A DNA stretch of 64,000 bases from JAJZVS01 sp963708095 (GCA_963708095.1 OY970182.1:2170001-2234000), one strand, 5' to 3'; counted from the first letter of the stretch, positions 1 to 8,668 are shown. The notes: generated from the sequence alone by a model not told the origin. Numbers and translations: made by a program.

Positions 1-51
1 CGCTCTCGGCCTCGGCGACGCGCCTGCAACCGAGCCGGGGACCACAGCGTC

Positions 52-2097
52 GTGAGAGCGGGCCCGGTCTCGGCCGCCGCAATGCAGGCGCGCGCAGTCG
101 AGGAGCCGCGGAACAATCGGAGCCGTCACTGCTCGGCGGACGAGTATGACGCGTTTCTCGCCGGTTGCGAGGTCGCCAAGCACTTCGTCCAGCAGCGCCG
201 CAGTCATCGCAAGCTCTTCGTGCAAGCCTGGCCTGATCTCGAAGAGTGGCTTCACGCACCACTTGCCGATCGCATTGGCCGAATGGACGGGCAGACACGA
301 CGCACGCTCACCAACCGGCCATCCTATTACGCGCGCGCCTATCTCTATTATCTGGCGCTCAACGGTCATCTGCGTCTCGACTATCCGTGGCTGCTCGCGA
401 TTGGCGACCTGTGTGTCCATGATGTCGCCTATCATATGCGCCTTGATCTGGGGGCGGATACGCTCGCGACCGAGGCCGCCGCGCTCGGCCTTCGCTGCGA
501 GAACGCGAAGCTTGCGATGCGTTGGACGCTGGGCCGCATCGCCGTTCACGGCGGTCCACAATCGATCGACAGGCTCAATGACAACGACATCGACCAGATG
601 CTCGTCGCGGTTCGCGAGTTCAGCAAGCGGCCAGATCTTGCCGCTTACTGGACGTCGGCCGAGCGTTATTGGCAGGTTTCCAAGAGCTGGATCACGAAGA
701 TCGGCCAGCTCAGGCTCGTGCTCTATCATCGCGGCCAGGTTCAGGAGGTACCGCGTAAGATAATGCCGTCGGCTGACCTGTGTGCGGGGCAACCGGCGAT
801 GGGCGTGCTGGTCGATGCGTGGCTTGAACGTCGTGCGCCTGCCTTGCGACCAGCGACCACATATCATTATGCGCTGACGGCACGCCGGTTTCTCGGGCAT
901 CTCGCCGAGTCCCATCCGCAGGTCCAGACCTTCGCCGACGTAAAGCACGATCACATTGTCAGCTGGATGGATGCGATGGCGACCGAGCTGTCGCCGACGA
1001 CGGGACGGCCGCTCACCGCACGGTCGCAGCGTGAGCGCGTCATTCGTCTGGCGCAGTTTTTCAAGGATGCTGAGGATTGGGCATGGCACAACGTGCCGAG
1101 ATGGCCGCTGATCGCCAAGCGCGATCTACCGCGCGTCCCAGACCGCATACCACGTTACATTCCTCGTGCTGACCTCGAACGACTGATGGATGCTGTCAGG
1201 GCGCTGCCCGACCCGTTTCAGCGGGCTGCGATGATCGTCGCACGCTGGTCGGGCGCGCGGCGCAGCGAGGTGCGGCGTCTTACGACCGACTGCCTCAACA
1301 ACTATTCCGATGGCACGGCCCGACTGCGCATCCCGGTCGGCAAGACCGCACGCGAACGTATGATCCCACTCCATGACGAAGCGGCCGACGCTCTGCGCGC
1401 GGTGCTGGCAATCCGCGCGGAGGTCGCCGACCGGCGCTTGCCCGACGAGCGAACCGGCGATCTGGTCCGGTTCGTGTTCGTCTGGCGAGGCAAGCTTATG
1501 AGCGATCGGCATCTGTTCGGAACGCCGCTTAGGCGCGCATGCGAAGCAGCAAGTCTTGTCGACGCTGTCGGCAAACCGACGATCACCATGCATCGCTTTC
1601 GCCATACGCTCGGCACCGAACTTGCCGAGCGCGGCGCGAAGCTGCACACGATCATGAGCATCCTCGGCCATGAGAGTCCACAGATGACGATGGTCTATGC
1701 GCGGATAAGCGATGCCGAGGTATTGCGCGACTATCGCTCGGTGCTCGAACCAGGCGCCGTGATCGCGGGTGCGGGAGCCGAGGCGATCCGCGCCGGCGCC
1801 CTCTGCGACAGTGCGATCGATTGGTTGCGCACCAACTTCCTGAAGACCGAGCTCGAGCTGGGGCATTGCCTGCGGCTGCCCTCGGAAGGGCCGTGCGAAT
1901 GTGATCTCTATCTGAGTTGCTCGCGGTTCGTGACGACGCCAACTTATGCTCCGAGGCTGCGAGAGCGCCACCGGCTCGAACTGTCTCTTGCAGACGATGC
2001 CCGCGAGCGGTCCTGGCCGCGGGAGGTCGAGCGGCACTGCTCGGTCGCCCGCCGTATCGAGCAGTTGCTCACAGATCTTGGACAAGGAGTAGATTGA
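52..2097 (+). CDS. Tn554 TnpB-type tyrosine recombinase/integrase
   Basis: Large tyrosine recombinase (681 aa from the first GTG; the frame stays open to the window edge, so the true start may lie upstream, or be the ATG at 82). The catalytic set can be read: Arg403 in GARRSEV, His514-x-x-Arg517 in HRFRH, His540 in GHES and Tyr549 in MVYARIS. After the catalytic core comes a Cys-rich tail (CECDLYLSCSRF, then VTTP), which I associate with the TnpB protein of Tn554-type elements. Such elements normally have tnpA upstream (outside this window) and tnpC downstream. No convincing tnpC follows; homology to a truncated DUF6915 gene begins within about 180 bp. The role is strand exchange at the element's target site. 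Family assignment is from memory of the C-terminal motif and overall length; the recombinase call itself is secure. Confidence 0.85.
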   Translation: MRAGPVSAAAMQARAVEEPRNNRSRHCSADEYDAFLAGCEVAKHFVQQRRSHRKLFVQAWPDLEEWLHAPLADRIGRMDGQTRRTLTNRPSYYARAYLYYLALNGHLRLDYPWLLAIGDLCVHDVAYHMRLDLGADTLATEAAALGLRCENAKLAMRWTLGRIAVHGGPQSIDRLNDNDIDQMLVAVREFSKRPDLAAYWTSAERYWQVSKSWITKIGQLRLVLYHRGQVQEVPRKIMPSADLCAGQPAMGVLVDAWLERRAPALRPATTYHYALTARRFLGHLAESHPQVQTFADVKHDHIVSWMDAMATELSPTTGRPLTARSQRERVIRLAQFFKDAEDWAWHNVPRWPLIAKRDLPRVPDRIPRYIPRADLERLMDAVRALPDPFQRAAMIVARWSGARRSEVRRLTTDCLNNYSDGTARLRIPVGKTARERMIPLHDEAADALRAVLAIRAEVADRRLPDERTGDLVRFVFVWRGKLMSDRHLFGTPLRRACEAASLVDAVGKPTITMHRFRHTLGTELAERGAKLHTIMSILGHESPQMTMVYARISDAEVLRDYRSVLEPGAVIAGAGAEAIRAGALCDSAIDWLRTNFLKTELELGHCLRLPSEGPCECDLYLSCSRFVTTPTYAPRLRERHRLELSLADDARERSWPREVERHCSVARRIEQLLTDLGQGVD

Positions 2098-2277
2098 GAT
2101 GGCGACAGCGCGTGTGGCCCGGTGCTCGCCCCGGTGGGTCCACAGGCACCTCCCCGCCGCCCGCTCCGCTTGCGCGCTGATACGCGCTACGCGGACGGCG
2201 GGGCCCCTCCTATGGACTACCGGGACGACCACCTCCGTCAGTGCCAAGATCAGACCGCGCTTGCATGTCCACATAAC

Positions 2278-2439
2278 CGCCATGAAGATGCCTTCGGCAT
2301 GATGCCGGAGTGCACGATGTCGAAAATCCGATGTCAGTATCTTCGACTCGTCGAACCACGTGTGCAGGCGCAGGTAGTCGTCCGCGGTCCCGCCCCAGAG
2401 GCGCGCCGAGGACAGGGCGTGATGATATGGGTGAGCCAT
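2278..2439 (-). pseudogene. DUF6915 family protein, N-terminal fragment
   Basis: Reading leftwards from the ATG at 2439, the first 54 residues (MAHPYHHALSSARLWGG ... HHAEGIFMA) match what I know of DUF6915 proteins. GGAGG stands five bases before this ATG and fixes the start. After IFMA the family pattern is lost, although the frame stays open far into the antisense of the recombinase gene. The C-terminal half has therefore been replaced, presumably by the Tn554-type element to the left. It lies directly downstream of the DUF6878 fragment, the usual partner order as I recall it. Function unknown. Confidence 0.6.
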
Positions 2440-2450
2440 CGTCGCCTCCA

Positions 2451-2645
2451 TCAGAACTCGTGTTCGGAGTAGGAGGTCGTCATCACGCGCTCGTTGTATT
2501 CCAAACGGATGGTGCGCTCGGCAACGTCGAAGACGAATTCGCCATATGCGCCGTCTTCGTTCTCCCAGCCGTCATGCACCTCTTCGAGGAAGTCGTAGGC
2601 CAGCTTTTCGATCGCGTCGCGCACCGGCATGGTCTCGGTCTGCAC
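2451..2645 (-). pseudogene. DUF6878 family protein, C-terminal fragment
   Basis: The 64 residues encoded here contain WENEDGAYGEFVFDVAERT and end in YSEHEF, which is the C-terminal half of the DUF6878 family; full members are roughly twice as long. The frame is closed upstream by a TAG that lies exactly where the IS5-type terminal repeat begins (about 2661), so the IS insertion removed the N-terminal half. The gene end overlaps the start region of the DUF6915 fragment (TGATG), so the two once formed a translationally coupled pair. The GTG at 2645 is only the first possible start in the remnant. Function unknown. Confidence 0.6.
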
Positions 2646-2743
2646 GCCGCTTCCGTCCTAGGGACACTCTGATCAAGCCCCCCTCGCGCCGCTCACGCAA
2701 CGTCATATAGAATTGTCGCCGGGAGCAGCGGGCGAGGGCAACG

Positions 2744-2944
2744 ATGCGGCAGGCGACCTTGGCGACAGCTGGGTTCGAGCGTTACAGCAAGCCAACCCGG
2801 CGGGCGGCGTTTTTGGCGGAGATGGACCGTGTGGTGCCGTGGCGCGATCTGTGCGCGCTGATCGATCCGGTCTACCCCAGGCCAGGCAGGGGCCGCCGGC
2901 CGGTCGGTCTGGAACGGATGCTGCGCATCTACTTCCTTCAGCAG
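2744..2944 (+). pseudogene. IS5-family transposase, 5' part (67 codons)
   Basis: The start of an IS5-family DDE transposase: MRQATLATAGFERYSKPTRR, then EMDRVVPWRDL and GRRPVGLERMLRIYFLQQ. The typical next residues WFNLSDP are found at 4285 after the IS110-type insertion. Joining 2744-2944 to 4285-5043 gives an uninterrupted frame of 319 codons without any lost or added base. The transposase was therefore intact when the second element arrived, and the insertion would be reversible by precise excision. Confidence 0.85.
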
Positions 2945-3021
2945 TGTTGGGGTGGACGGCCCCACGGCATCGGATGTGCCAATATTGGGTCGATCCATGA
3001 TCCAAAGGGAGGGCCGCCCAA

Positions 3022-4038
3022 ATGGAGCTTAAGCGCATCGCGATCGACACGTCCAAACATGTCTTCACGATCCATGGCGTAGACCAACAGGAGCGTCCGA
3101 TTCTGCGCCGGGAGCTGAGAAGAGCCCAGATTGAGCCCTTCTTCGGCAAGCTGGCACCGACGGAGGTTGTTCTCGAGGCGTGCGGGGGGTCGCACCACTG
3201 GGGACGTATGTTGAACCGGTTGGGTCACCGAGTACGGCTGATCCCGCCGCAATACGTGAAGCCCTTCGTCAAGCGGTCCAAGAATGACCGCAATGACGCC
3301 GAGGCGATCAGCGAGGCGGCTGCGCGTCCAAGTATGCGCTCAGTTCCGGTCAAGACCATTGAGCAGCAAGCTGAAACGATGATCGTGAAACACCGGGAGA
3401 TGTTGGTCGCCCAACAGACCCAGGCGATCAATGCGTTGCGGGGGCACGCGGCGGAATTCGGTGTCGTCGCCGCCAAAGGCAGCCAGAACGTGGCCGCCCT
3501 GCTCGCGGTTCTGGCGGCTGATACCGCCACCCCAGCCACGGCGAAGGCGATGTTTGCTCACATGGGGCAGCACATCGCCGATCTCGATGCCAAGCTGGAG
3601 GCGCTGGATCGACTGCTCATGGAACGGCACAAGGCCAATCCCGTCAGCCGGCTGCTCGCCGAGATTCCCGGCGTCGGGCCGATCACCGCGATCACCATGG
3701 CCGTGACGGTCGACCCCAGCAACTTTGCGTCTGGACGCCACTTCGCGGCCTGGCTGGGGCTGACGCCACGGGAGCACTCGACCGGCGGCAAGCAGCGTCT
3801 CGGTAAGATTAGCAAGGCCGGCAATGAAAGATTGCGGCAATTGCTGGTGGTCGGCGCGATGGCGGTGATCCGTTATGCCAAGCCCGGCAGCAAGTCGGCA
3901 TCTGCGTGGCTATTGCAACTGCTGGAGCGCAAGCCGCGAAAGGTCGCGGCGGTGGCTCTGGCCAACAAGATGGCCCGGATCATCTGGGCCATGATGGCGC
4001 GTGGCGAGGCATATCGGCGTCAGCCGATCGCCGCCTGA
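3022..4038 (+). CDS. IS110/IS1111 family transposase (DEDD recombinase)
   Basis: 338 aa, full length. The N-terminal RuvC-like domain shows the four acidic residues Asp9 (AIDTSKHVF), Glu52 (VVLEACGG), Asp89 and Asp92 (KNDRNDAEAI). A helical linker follows, then the Transposase_20 domain with IPGVGPITA and a Ser237 in NFASGRHFAAWLGLTP, at the place where IS110 recombinases carry the serine that joins DNA. A good Shine-Dalgarno (GGGAGG, seven bases upstream) supports the ATG at 3022. All expected active-site residues are present, so the enzyme looks functional. In this family it is thought to act with an RNA encoded in the element's own non-coding end. Confidence 0.93.
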   Translation: MELKRIAIDTSKHVFTIHGVDQQERPILRRELRRAQIEPFFGKLAPTEVVLEACGGSHHWGRMLNRLGHRVRLIPPQYVKPFVKRSKNDRNDAEAISEAAARPSMRSVPVKTIEQQAETMIVKHREMLVAQQTQAINALRGHAAEFGVVAAKGSQNVAALLAVLAADTATPATAKAMFAHMGQHIADLDAKLEALDRLLMERHKANPVSRLLAEIPGVGPITAITMAVTVDPSNFASGRHFAAWLGLTPREHSTGGKQRLGKISKAGNERLRQLLVVGAMAVIRYAKPGSKSASAWLLQLLERKPRKVAAVALANKMARIIWAMMARGEAYRRQPIAA

Positions 4039-4284
4039 TCCACGCGCCGGTGCCACGGGTTCACGGGCGCAGCAAAAGATGGTGATCGGTCGATCCGACG
4101 AGCGACAAAAATCCGCCTTGAACCCCGGCAACCAAATGCCGGAGCAGTGTTTGGATGTCGTTCGCGGAACCCATCTAGGCCGGCGGTCATCGTGCCGCGA
4201 AAGCAGAGGCCGGACACATGACCGCAGTCGAACCGCCACCAATTTTTGCAAACTCCTCCTTGAACCCAGCGGGCCGTCCACACA
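4039..4284 (+). ncRNA. Candidate bridge (guide) RNA region of the IS1111-type element
   Basis: 246 bases between the transposase stop and the right end hold no gene. In IS110 elements a structured bridge RNA comes from a non-coding end; in the IS1111 subgroup I understand this is the 3' end. The heptamer AGCAGTG occurs at 4143-4149. The same heptamer spans the insertion point in the target (2940-2944 joined to 4285-4286). That is what a target-guide loop would look like, but seven bases can match by chance. No fold was computed. Confidence 0.35.
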
Positions 4285-5043
4285 TGGTTCAACCTGTCGG
4301 ACCCGGGGGCGGAAGAGGCACTGTATGACAGCCTCGCGATGCGCCGGTTCGCCGGTATCGACCTCGGCCGCGAGGCGGTGCCGGACGAGACCACGCTGTG
4401 CAAGTTCCGCCACCTGCTGGAGCGGCACGATCTGGGATCGGCGCTGTTCCAACGCGTGCATGAGCACCTGGAACAACGCGGCCTGAGGCTGTCGGCTGGC
4501 ACGATCGTCGATGCCACCATCATCCATGCGCCGAGTTCGACGAAGAACGCCGCCAAGGCGCGCGATCCGGAGATGCATCAGACCAGGAAGGGCAACCAGT
4601 GGTATTTCGGGATGAAGGCACATATCGGCGTGGACAGCCGCACCAAGCTGATCCACTCGGTGGTGGCGACGGCGGCGAACGTGGCGGATGCGACGGTGCT
4701 GCCCGATCTGCTGCACGGTGGTGAAACAACAGTATGGGGCGATCAGGCGTATCGCGGTCAGCGCGCGGTGATCCGTGAACATGCGCCGCGCGCACGCGAC
4801 TTCACCAACCGACGCTATCGGCACCGCGGGGTGGTGGATGAGGCGGAGAAGGCGCGCAACCGCAGCAAGTCGAAGGTGCGGGCCAAGGTCGAGCACTGCT
4901 TCGGCGTGATCAAGAGGGTGTTCGGCTTCGCGAAGGTCCGCTACCGCGGGCTGGATAAGAACGCGAACCGGCTGTTCGTGACCGGCGCGCTGAGCAATCT
5001 GTTCGTCGTCCGCCATCGATTGCTGCGGCTTCAAGGGGCGTAG
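4285..5043 (+). pseudogene. IS5-family transposase, 3' part (252 codons plus stop)
   Basis: Continuation of the transposase split at 2944. It begins WFNLSDPGAEEALYDSLAM and runs through FAGIDLGREAVPDETTLCK, GTIVDATIIHAPSSTKN, the IGVD region and VWGDQAYRG to VEHCFGVIKRVFGF, all typical of IS5 transposases. The DDE acidic residues appear intact: IVDATII, WGDQAY, and a Glu in KVEHCFG. On its own the part lacks a start; it is broken only by the insertion and contains no frameshift. Confidence 0.85.
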
Positions 5044-5186
5044 TGCGTCCAACCTGTTGTCCCCGGCGCCGCGAGCGCTGGGAAACGCGGGAAAGTCGAT
5101 GCCATCCGACGGAATCCAGCCGACTTGAACGGCAGGCAAGGGATTCCGGGTCACCCGAAACCAACTGTTCAGAGGTTCCTTAACTC

Positions 5187-5215
5187 GCTGAGCTAATCTA
5201 AAAGACTAACTCAGC
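5187..5215 (+). promoter_or_regulatory. Inverted repeat upstream of the 5234 gene
   Basis: GCTGAGCTAATC and GACTAACTCAGC pair over 10 of 12 positions around a TAAAA loop. The hairpin ends 19 bases before the ATG at 5234 and just before its GGAGG/AGGAG. It could be an operator or a leader hairpin for that gene. This is AT-rich DNA compared with its surroundings. Confidence 0.4.
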
Positions 5216-5233
5216 CTCAATGGAGGAAAGGAG

Positions 5234-5743
5234 ATGCTGACAGATGTTCTATGGTTAATCGCCGGCTCGGCAATTACCGGCTATTGGCTTATATATTCAG
5301 GCCCCAATCGGTACTATTATGTTATCGATACCGTCGTTATCTTTAACGAGGCCCTTGGCAAGCTGACTGACATCGACCTCATCGCGGGTGGCGGGGACGG
5401 AATGCGGCTCCTATATGATGTCGTACCGAATGGGCGGGGTTATTTCGTGCGCCAGAAGGGACAAGGGCGGAACTTCGCGACTAAGAACTTGGACGTTTTT
5501 GACAGCCACGCGGCAGCGAAGCAGAGATTTGATAAAATTGATGGCCTGTTCCTGGAGGCCGATGCTCAAGGCCGGGCCGCGCACCGAATCTTCTTATGGA
5601 CCGTGATGGCACGCAATCGCGCCGCCGTCCCCAGCCTTCTCCTCAAGCGCAACGGCGATCCGCGCAAGCTCGCCGAGACCGACTACCGTGCGCTGCTCGC
5701 GCTGTATCACCAACTGCCTCCCAAGGTCGTTGAGAACGGATAG
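5234..5743 (+). CDS. Hypothetical protein with one N-terminal membrane segment
   Basis: 169 aa, not recognised. Strong ribosome site GGAGGAAAGGAG immediately before ATG 5234. Residues 4-24 (DVLWLIAGSAITGYWLIYSG) form a single hydrophobic segment, so the protein is probably membrane-anchored with a soluble C-terminal domain of about 140 residues rich in charged residues. The 5' half has more A+T than neighbouring genes, while the last 40 codons return to the high-GC usage of the chromosome. It stands alone between the IS cluster and a convergent transporter gene, so it may be part of the transferred segment. Confidence 0.65.
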   Translation: MLTDVLWLIAGSAITGYWLIYSGPNRYYYVIDTVVIFNEALGKLTDIDLIAGGGDGMRLLYDVVPNGRGYFVRQKGQGRNFATKNLDVFDSHAAAKQRFDKIDGLFLEADAQGRAAHRIFLWTVMARNRAAVPSLLLKRNGDPRKLAETDYRALLALYHQLPPKVVENG

Positions 5744-5771
5744 TGCGAACCTCTATCGATATCAAATCCCC

Positions 5772-7016
5772 CTACCCCACCAACCACCCCGCCAACGCCC
5801 CGCTCATGCACGTAGCGATCGTCCCCGCCAGCACCGACCGCAGCCCCAGCCCCACCACCTCCGCCCGCCGCTCCGGCACCATCGCCCCCAGCCCCCCGAT
5901 CACGATCCCCAGACTCCCGAAATTCGCAAACCCGCACAGCGCATACGTCAAAACAATCCGTGCCCGAGGATCGAACGCACCCACCGGCGACCCGGCCAAA
6001 GCGCGGTAAGCGACGAACTCGTTCAGCACCGTCTTCGTCGCCATCAGCCCCGCCGCGGCCCGCGTCTCCCCCCACGGCACCCCGATCAGCCACATCACCG
6101 GCCGGAACGGCCACGCGAACACACGCTGCAAGGTGATCGCCGTCCCGCCCCAAGACCCCAGCAGCCCCAGCGCGCCGTTCACCAGCGCCACCATCGCCAC
6201 CGCCACGATCAGCACCGCGACGATGCCCGCCAGGATCGGAATCCCGTCCAAGGTCCCTTTCACCAGCGCATCGAGCGCGCTGACCGTCGCCCCCTCCCGC
6301 TCCAGCCGCACCGCCGCATCCCCGCCCGGCCCGAACGGCACCATCACCGCCGCGACCGCCACCGCCGCCGGCGTGCTGATCACGGAGGCCGTCAGGATCT
6401 GCCCCAGCGCATGGGGGACCAGCGCCGCCAGGAACTCGGCGTAGATCACCATCACCGTCCCGGCGACGCCCGCCATCCCGCAGGTCATCAGCGCGAACAA
6501 CTCCCCGCGCGACATCCGCGCCAGATACGGCCGCACCAGCAACGGCGCCTCGATCATGCCCACGAACACGTGCACCGCCGCGCCCAACGCGAGCGCGCCA
6601 CCGATCCCCATCGTCCGGCGCAGCAGCCAGGCGAACGCCGCGGTGATCCGCTGCATGATCCCCCAGTGGAACAACAGGGACGCCAGCGCGCTGATCACCA
6701 GCACCAGCGGCAACGCCTGGAACGCCAGGATGAACCCCGCGCCCGGGCGGGTCGGCGCGAACGGCAGCGCGCCGCCGCCCAGGTAGCCGAACACGAACCC
6801 CGTCCCGGCCGTGGTCGCGTCCTGCACCGCCGTCGCGGCGCGGTTCAGCAGCAGCACCGCATCGATCGCCGGCGGAAACCGGGTCAGCAGCAAAGCCAGC
6901 GCCACCTGCAACACCACGCCCGCCGCCACCGTGCGCCAGCGCACAAGCCAGCGGTCCTCCGAGACCAGCCAGGCGAGGCACAGCAGCCCCGCCTCCCCCG
7001 CCACGGCATGGAACAT
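5772..7016 (-). CDS. CNT family nucleoside transporter (NupC-like)
   Basis: 414 aa concentrative nucleoside transporter, which takes up nucleosides with H+ or Na+ across the inner membrane. An N-terminal membrane domain (LLCLAWLVSEDRW, WRTVAAGVVLQVALALLL) is followed by the gate domain (FILAFQALPLVLVISALASL, WGIMQRITAAFAWLLRRTMG) and the C-terminal transport domain with VGMIEAPLLVRPYL, STPAAVAVAAV, KTVLNEFVAYRAL and the closing LCGFANFGSLGI, all hallmarks of the family. The start is ATG 7016, whose A is shared with the TGA of the upstream ThDP-enzyme gene (TGATG), so the two are translationally coupled. A longer upstream frame is only antisense to that gene. Substrate specificity cannot be read. 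Confidence 0.92.
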   Translation of the reverse strand: MFHAVAGEAGLLCLAWLVSEDRWLVRWRTVAAGVVLQVALALLLTRFPPAIDAVLLLNRAATAVQDATTAGTGFVFGYLGGGALPFAPTRPGAGFILAFQALPLVLVISALASLLFHWGIMQRITAAFAWLLRRTMGIGGALALGAAVHVFVGMIEAPLLVRPYLARMSRGELFALMTCGMAGVAGTVMVIYAEFLAALVPHALGQILTASVISTPAAVAVAAVMVPFGPGGDAAVRLEREGATVSALDALVKGTLDGIPILAGIVAVLIVAVAMVALVNGALGLLGSWGGTAITLQRVFAWPFRPVMWLIGVPWGETRAAAGLMATKTVLNEFVAYRALAGSPVGAFDPRARIVLTYALCGFANFGSLGIVIGGLGAMVPERRAEVVGLGLRSVLAGTIATCMSGALAGWLVG

Positions 7017-8668
7017 CAGCGACGCTGGTTGAACGGGTAGTAGGCCGGGAACTCGCCCACCTTGGTCATATCGACCTCGACCAGCGACGTCCCGCGATGC
7101 TCCAGCGCCTGCGCCACCGTCGGCCCGAACGCATCGGCGCTCTCGGCGCGGAAGAACGGAATGCCCGCCAGCGCCGCCAACCCCGCCAGGTCCGGCCCTT
7201 GCAGATCGGCAAAGAACCGCCGCCCCTCGGCCGTCGCGTCCTGGATGCGCTTGATCACCCCGTAGCCGCGATCGTTCATCACGATCACCACCAGGTCGAG
7301 CTTCTCCTGCACCGCGGTCCACAACTCGCCCACGTTCAGGAAGAACCCGCCGTCCCCGGTCATCACCACCGTCCGCCGTCCCGCCGCCGCCGCGGCAGCC
7401 CCGATCCCGAGCGACAAGCCCTGCCCGATCCCTGCGCCCACCGGATAGACGTTCTGCCGTGGGTCGTGCAGCGGGAACACACGGTTGCCCCAGGTCGTGT
7501 TGCTCTGCGTCACGTCGCGCGCGAAGATCGCATCCCGCGGCAGCACCGCCGCCAGTTGCGCCGGGAAGCTGCCGTAGATGCCGAGGCTCGCCAGGAAGTC
7601 GCTTCGGGCGCGCGCCTTCATCGCCGCGAAATCGGACTGGAAGGACGGATCGGGGGTAAAACGTCCCGCGATCCGCTCGGCCAGGCCCGCCAGCGCCAGC
7701 CCCGCGTCACCGCAGACGAAATACTGGTTCGGATAGGTGCGCCCGTTGGCGAGCGGGTCGACGTCGATCTGGATCAGGTTCTCCGGCAGTTTCAGCGCGA
7801 AATCCCCGGTCTCGTGCCCGCGCAGGCGCGCGCCCGCCACGACCAGCAGATCGACCCCGCGCCAGAACTCCGCGACCGCCGGCATCCCGCCGCCGTGCAG
7901 CGCGCCGAGCGAGCGCGGATCGTCCTCCGGCACCAACCCCCGCCCCTGCAGGCTGTTGACCATAGTGAATCCGAGGTCGAGCAGCCGCCGCACTGCCGGC
8001 CCCGCGTCGCGCGCCCCGCGCCCCACCCATAGCATCGGCCGGCGCGCGCGCAGCACCCGTGCGGCCAGTTCGTCGAGCTCCACGGCCGTCGGCGCGCGCG
8101 GCGCGGGCAGCGGCAGCGCGAATCCGTCCAGCACCGCGGGGCGTGGAATCGCGACGCGCTGCAGGTCGATCGGCACTTCCACGCTCACAGGCCCCATCGG
8201 CGGGGTCAGCGCATCGACCGCCGCGCGGGTCAGCACGCCCAGCGCCTGCGACGCCGACCGCACACGGTACGCAGCCTTGCTCACCGACCCCATCATGCCG
8301 AGCTGGTCGTACGCGTCATGCACGGTCCCCAGCGCGCGGTCGGCGAATTTCGTCGCCGTCTGCCCGGTGATGTGCAGCACGGGGGAGGACGCAAACCGCG
8401 CCTCGATCAGCCCACCCACCGCGTTCGCCGCGCCGGGCCCGGTGGAGGAAAAGATCACGCCGAGCCCGCCCGAGGCCCGCGCGTAGCCGTCGGCCATATG
8501 CGCCCCACCCAGCTCCCCGCGCGCCATCATGAAGCGGATCGTGTTGCGCCGGCCGATCGCGTCCAGCATCGGAATGTTGTGCACCGAGGCGATGCCGAAT
8601 GCGGTCGTGACGCCGATCGCGGCAAGGAATTCGGCGACGAGATCGCCGACGGTGTAGTCGCTGGCCAT
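7016..8668 (-). CDS. Thiamine diphosphate-binding enzyme, acetolactate synthase-like
   Basis: 550 aa with the three-domain ThDP fold. The PYR domain carries the cofactor-activating Glu52 (ARGELGGAHMADGYAR). The central domain contains PMLWVGRGARDAGPAVRRL. The PP domain has the ThDP-Mg motif TGDGGFFLNVGEL, ending at VIVMNDRGYG. It belongs to the broad group of acetolactate synthase, benzoylformate decarboxylase and similar enzymes; the substrate is not evident, and coupling to a nucleoside transporter does not resolve it. Start ATG 8668 is chosen because AAGGAGGA stands upstream and the ThDP homology begins at MASDYTVGDLVAEFL; the frame extends 17 codons further without support. Confidence 0.88.
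   Translation of the reverse strand: MASDYTVGDLVAEFLAAIGVTTAFGIASVHNIPMLDAIGRRNTIRFMMARGELGGAHMADGYARASGGLGVIFSSTGPGAANAVGGLIEARFASSPVLHITGQTATKFADRALGTVHDAYDQLGMMGSVSKAAYRVRSASQALGVLTRAAVDALTPPMGPVSVEVPIDLQRVAIPRPAVLDGFALPLPAPRAPTAVELDELAARVLRARRPMLWVGRGARDAGPAVRRLLDLGFTMVNSLQGRGLVPEDDPRSLGALHGGGMPAVAEFWRGVDLLVVAGARLRGHETGDFALKLPENLIQIDVDPLANGRTYPNQYFVCGDAGLALAGLAERIAGRFTPDPSFQSDFAAMKARARSDFLASLGIYGSFPAQLAAVLPRDAIFARDVTQSNTTWGNRVFPLHDPRQNVYPVGAGIGQGLSLGIGAAAAAAGRRTVVMTGDGGFFLNVGELWTAVQEKLDLVVIVMNDRGYGVIKRIQDATAEGRRFFADLQGPDLAGLAALAGIPFFRAESADAFGPTVAQALEHRGTSLVEVDMTKVGEFPAYYPFNQRR

Larger units (their letters stand above)
2945..4284 (+). mobile_element. IS110 family (IS1111 subgroup) insertion sequence, 1340 bp
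   Basis: A single DEDD transposase gene with subterminal inverted repeats: GTGGACGGCCC at 2952-2962 and its exact complement GGGCCGTCCAC at 4271-4281. Seven bases (TGTTGGG) lie outside the left repeat and three (ACA) outside the right one. As I recall, subterminal repeats with this kind of offset are typical of the IS1111 subgroup. Removing 2945-4284 restores CAG CAG TGG TTC in the IS5 transposase. The dinucleotide TG occurs at both junctions (2945-2946 and 4285-4286), consistent with a duplicated recombination core. The element has 77 bp upstream and 246 bp downstream of the gene. Confidence 0.85.
2661..5179. mobile_element. IS5-family insertion sequence interrupted by an IS110/IS1111-type element
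   Basis: The outer ends carry related inverted repeats. The left end reads GGGACACTCTGATCA from 2661, and the reverse complement of the right end reads GGAACCTCTGAACA from 5179, sharing an 8/9 CTCTGAnCA core. The size after removing the inner 1340-bp element is about 1179 bp, normal for an IS5 element with a single transposase of about 319 aa. I could not define a clean target duplication. The left end abuts the DUF6878 fragment. Confidence 0.6.

Noticed and set aside
2099..2302. Short plus-strand frame just after the recombinase, in the position of tnpC
   Set aside because: Composition is Arg/Ala/Ser-rich with no TnpC pattern, and its end is antisense to the DUF6915 fragment.
1126..2451. 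441-codon open frame on the minus strand across the recombinase gene
   Set aside because: Only the first 50 or so codons (DUF6915 part) look like protein; the rest is the antisense of the tyrosine recombinase, an effect of high GC content.
5688..7040. 450-codon plus-strand frame rich in Arg, His, Pro and Gln
   Set aside because: Antisense of the NupC-like gene; the amino-acid composition is typical of a shadow frame.
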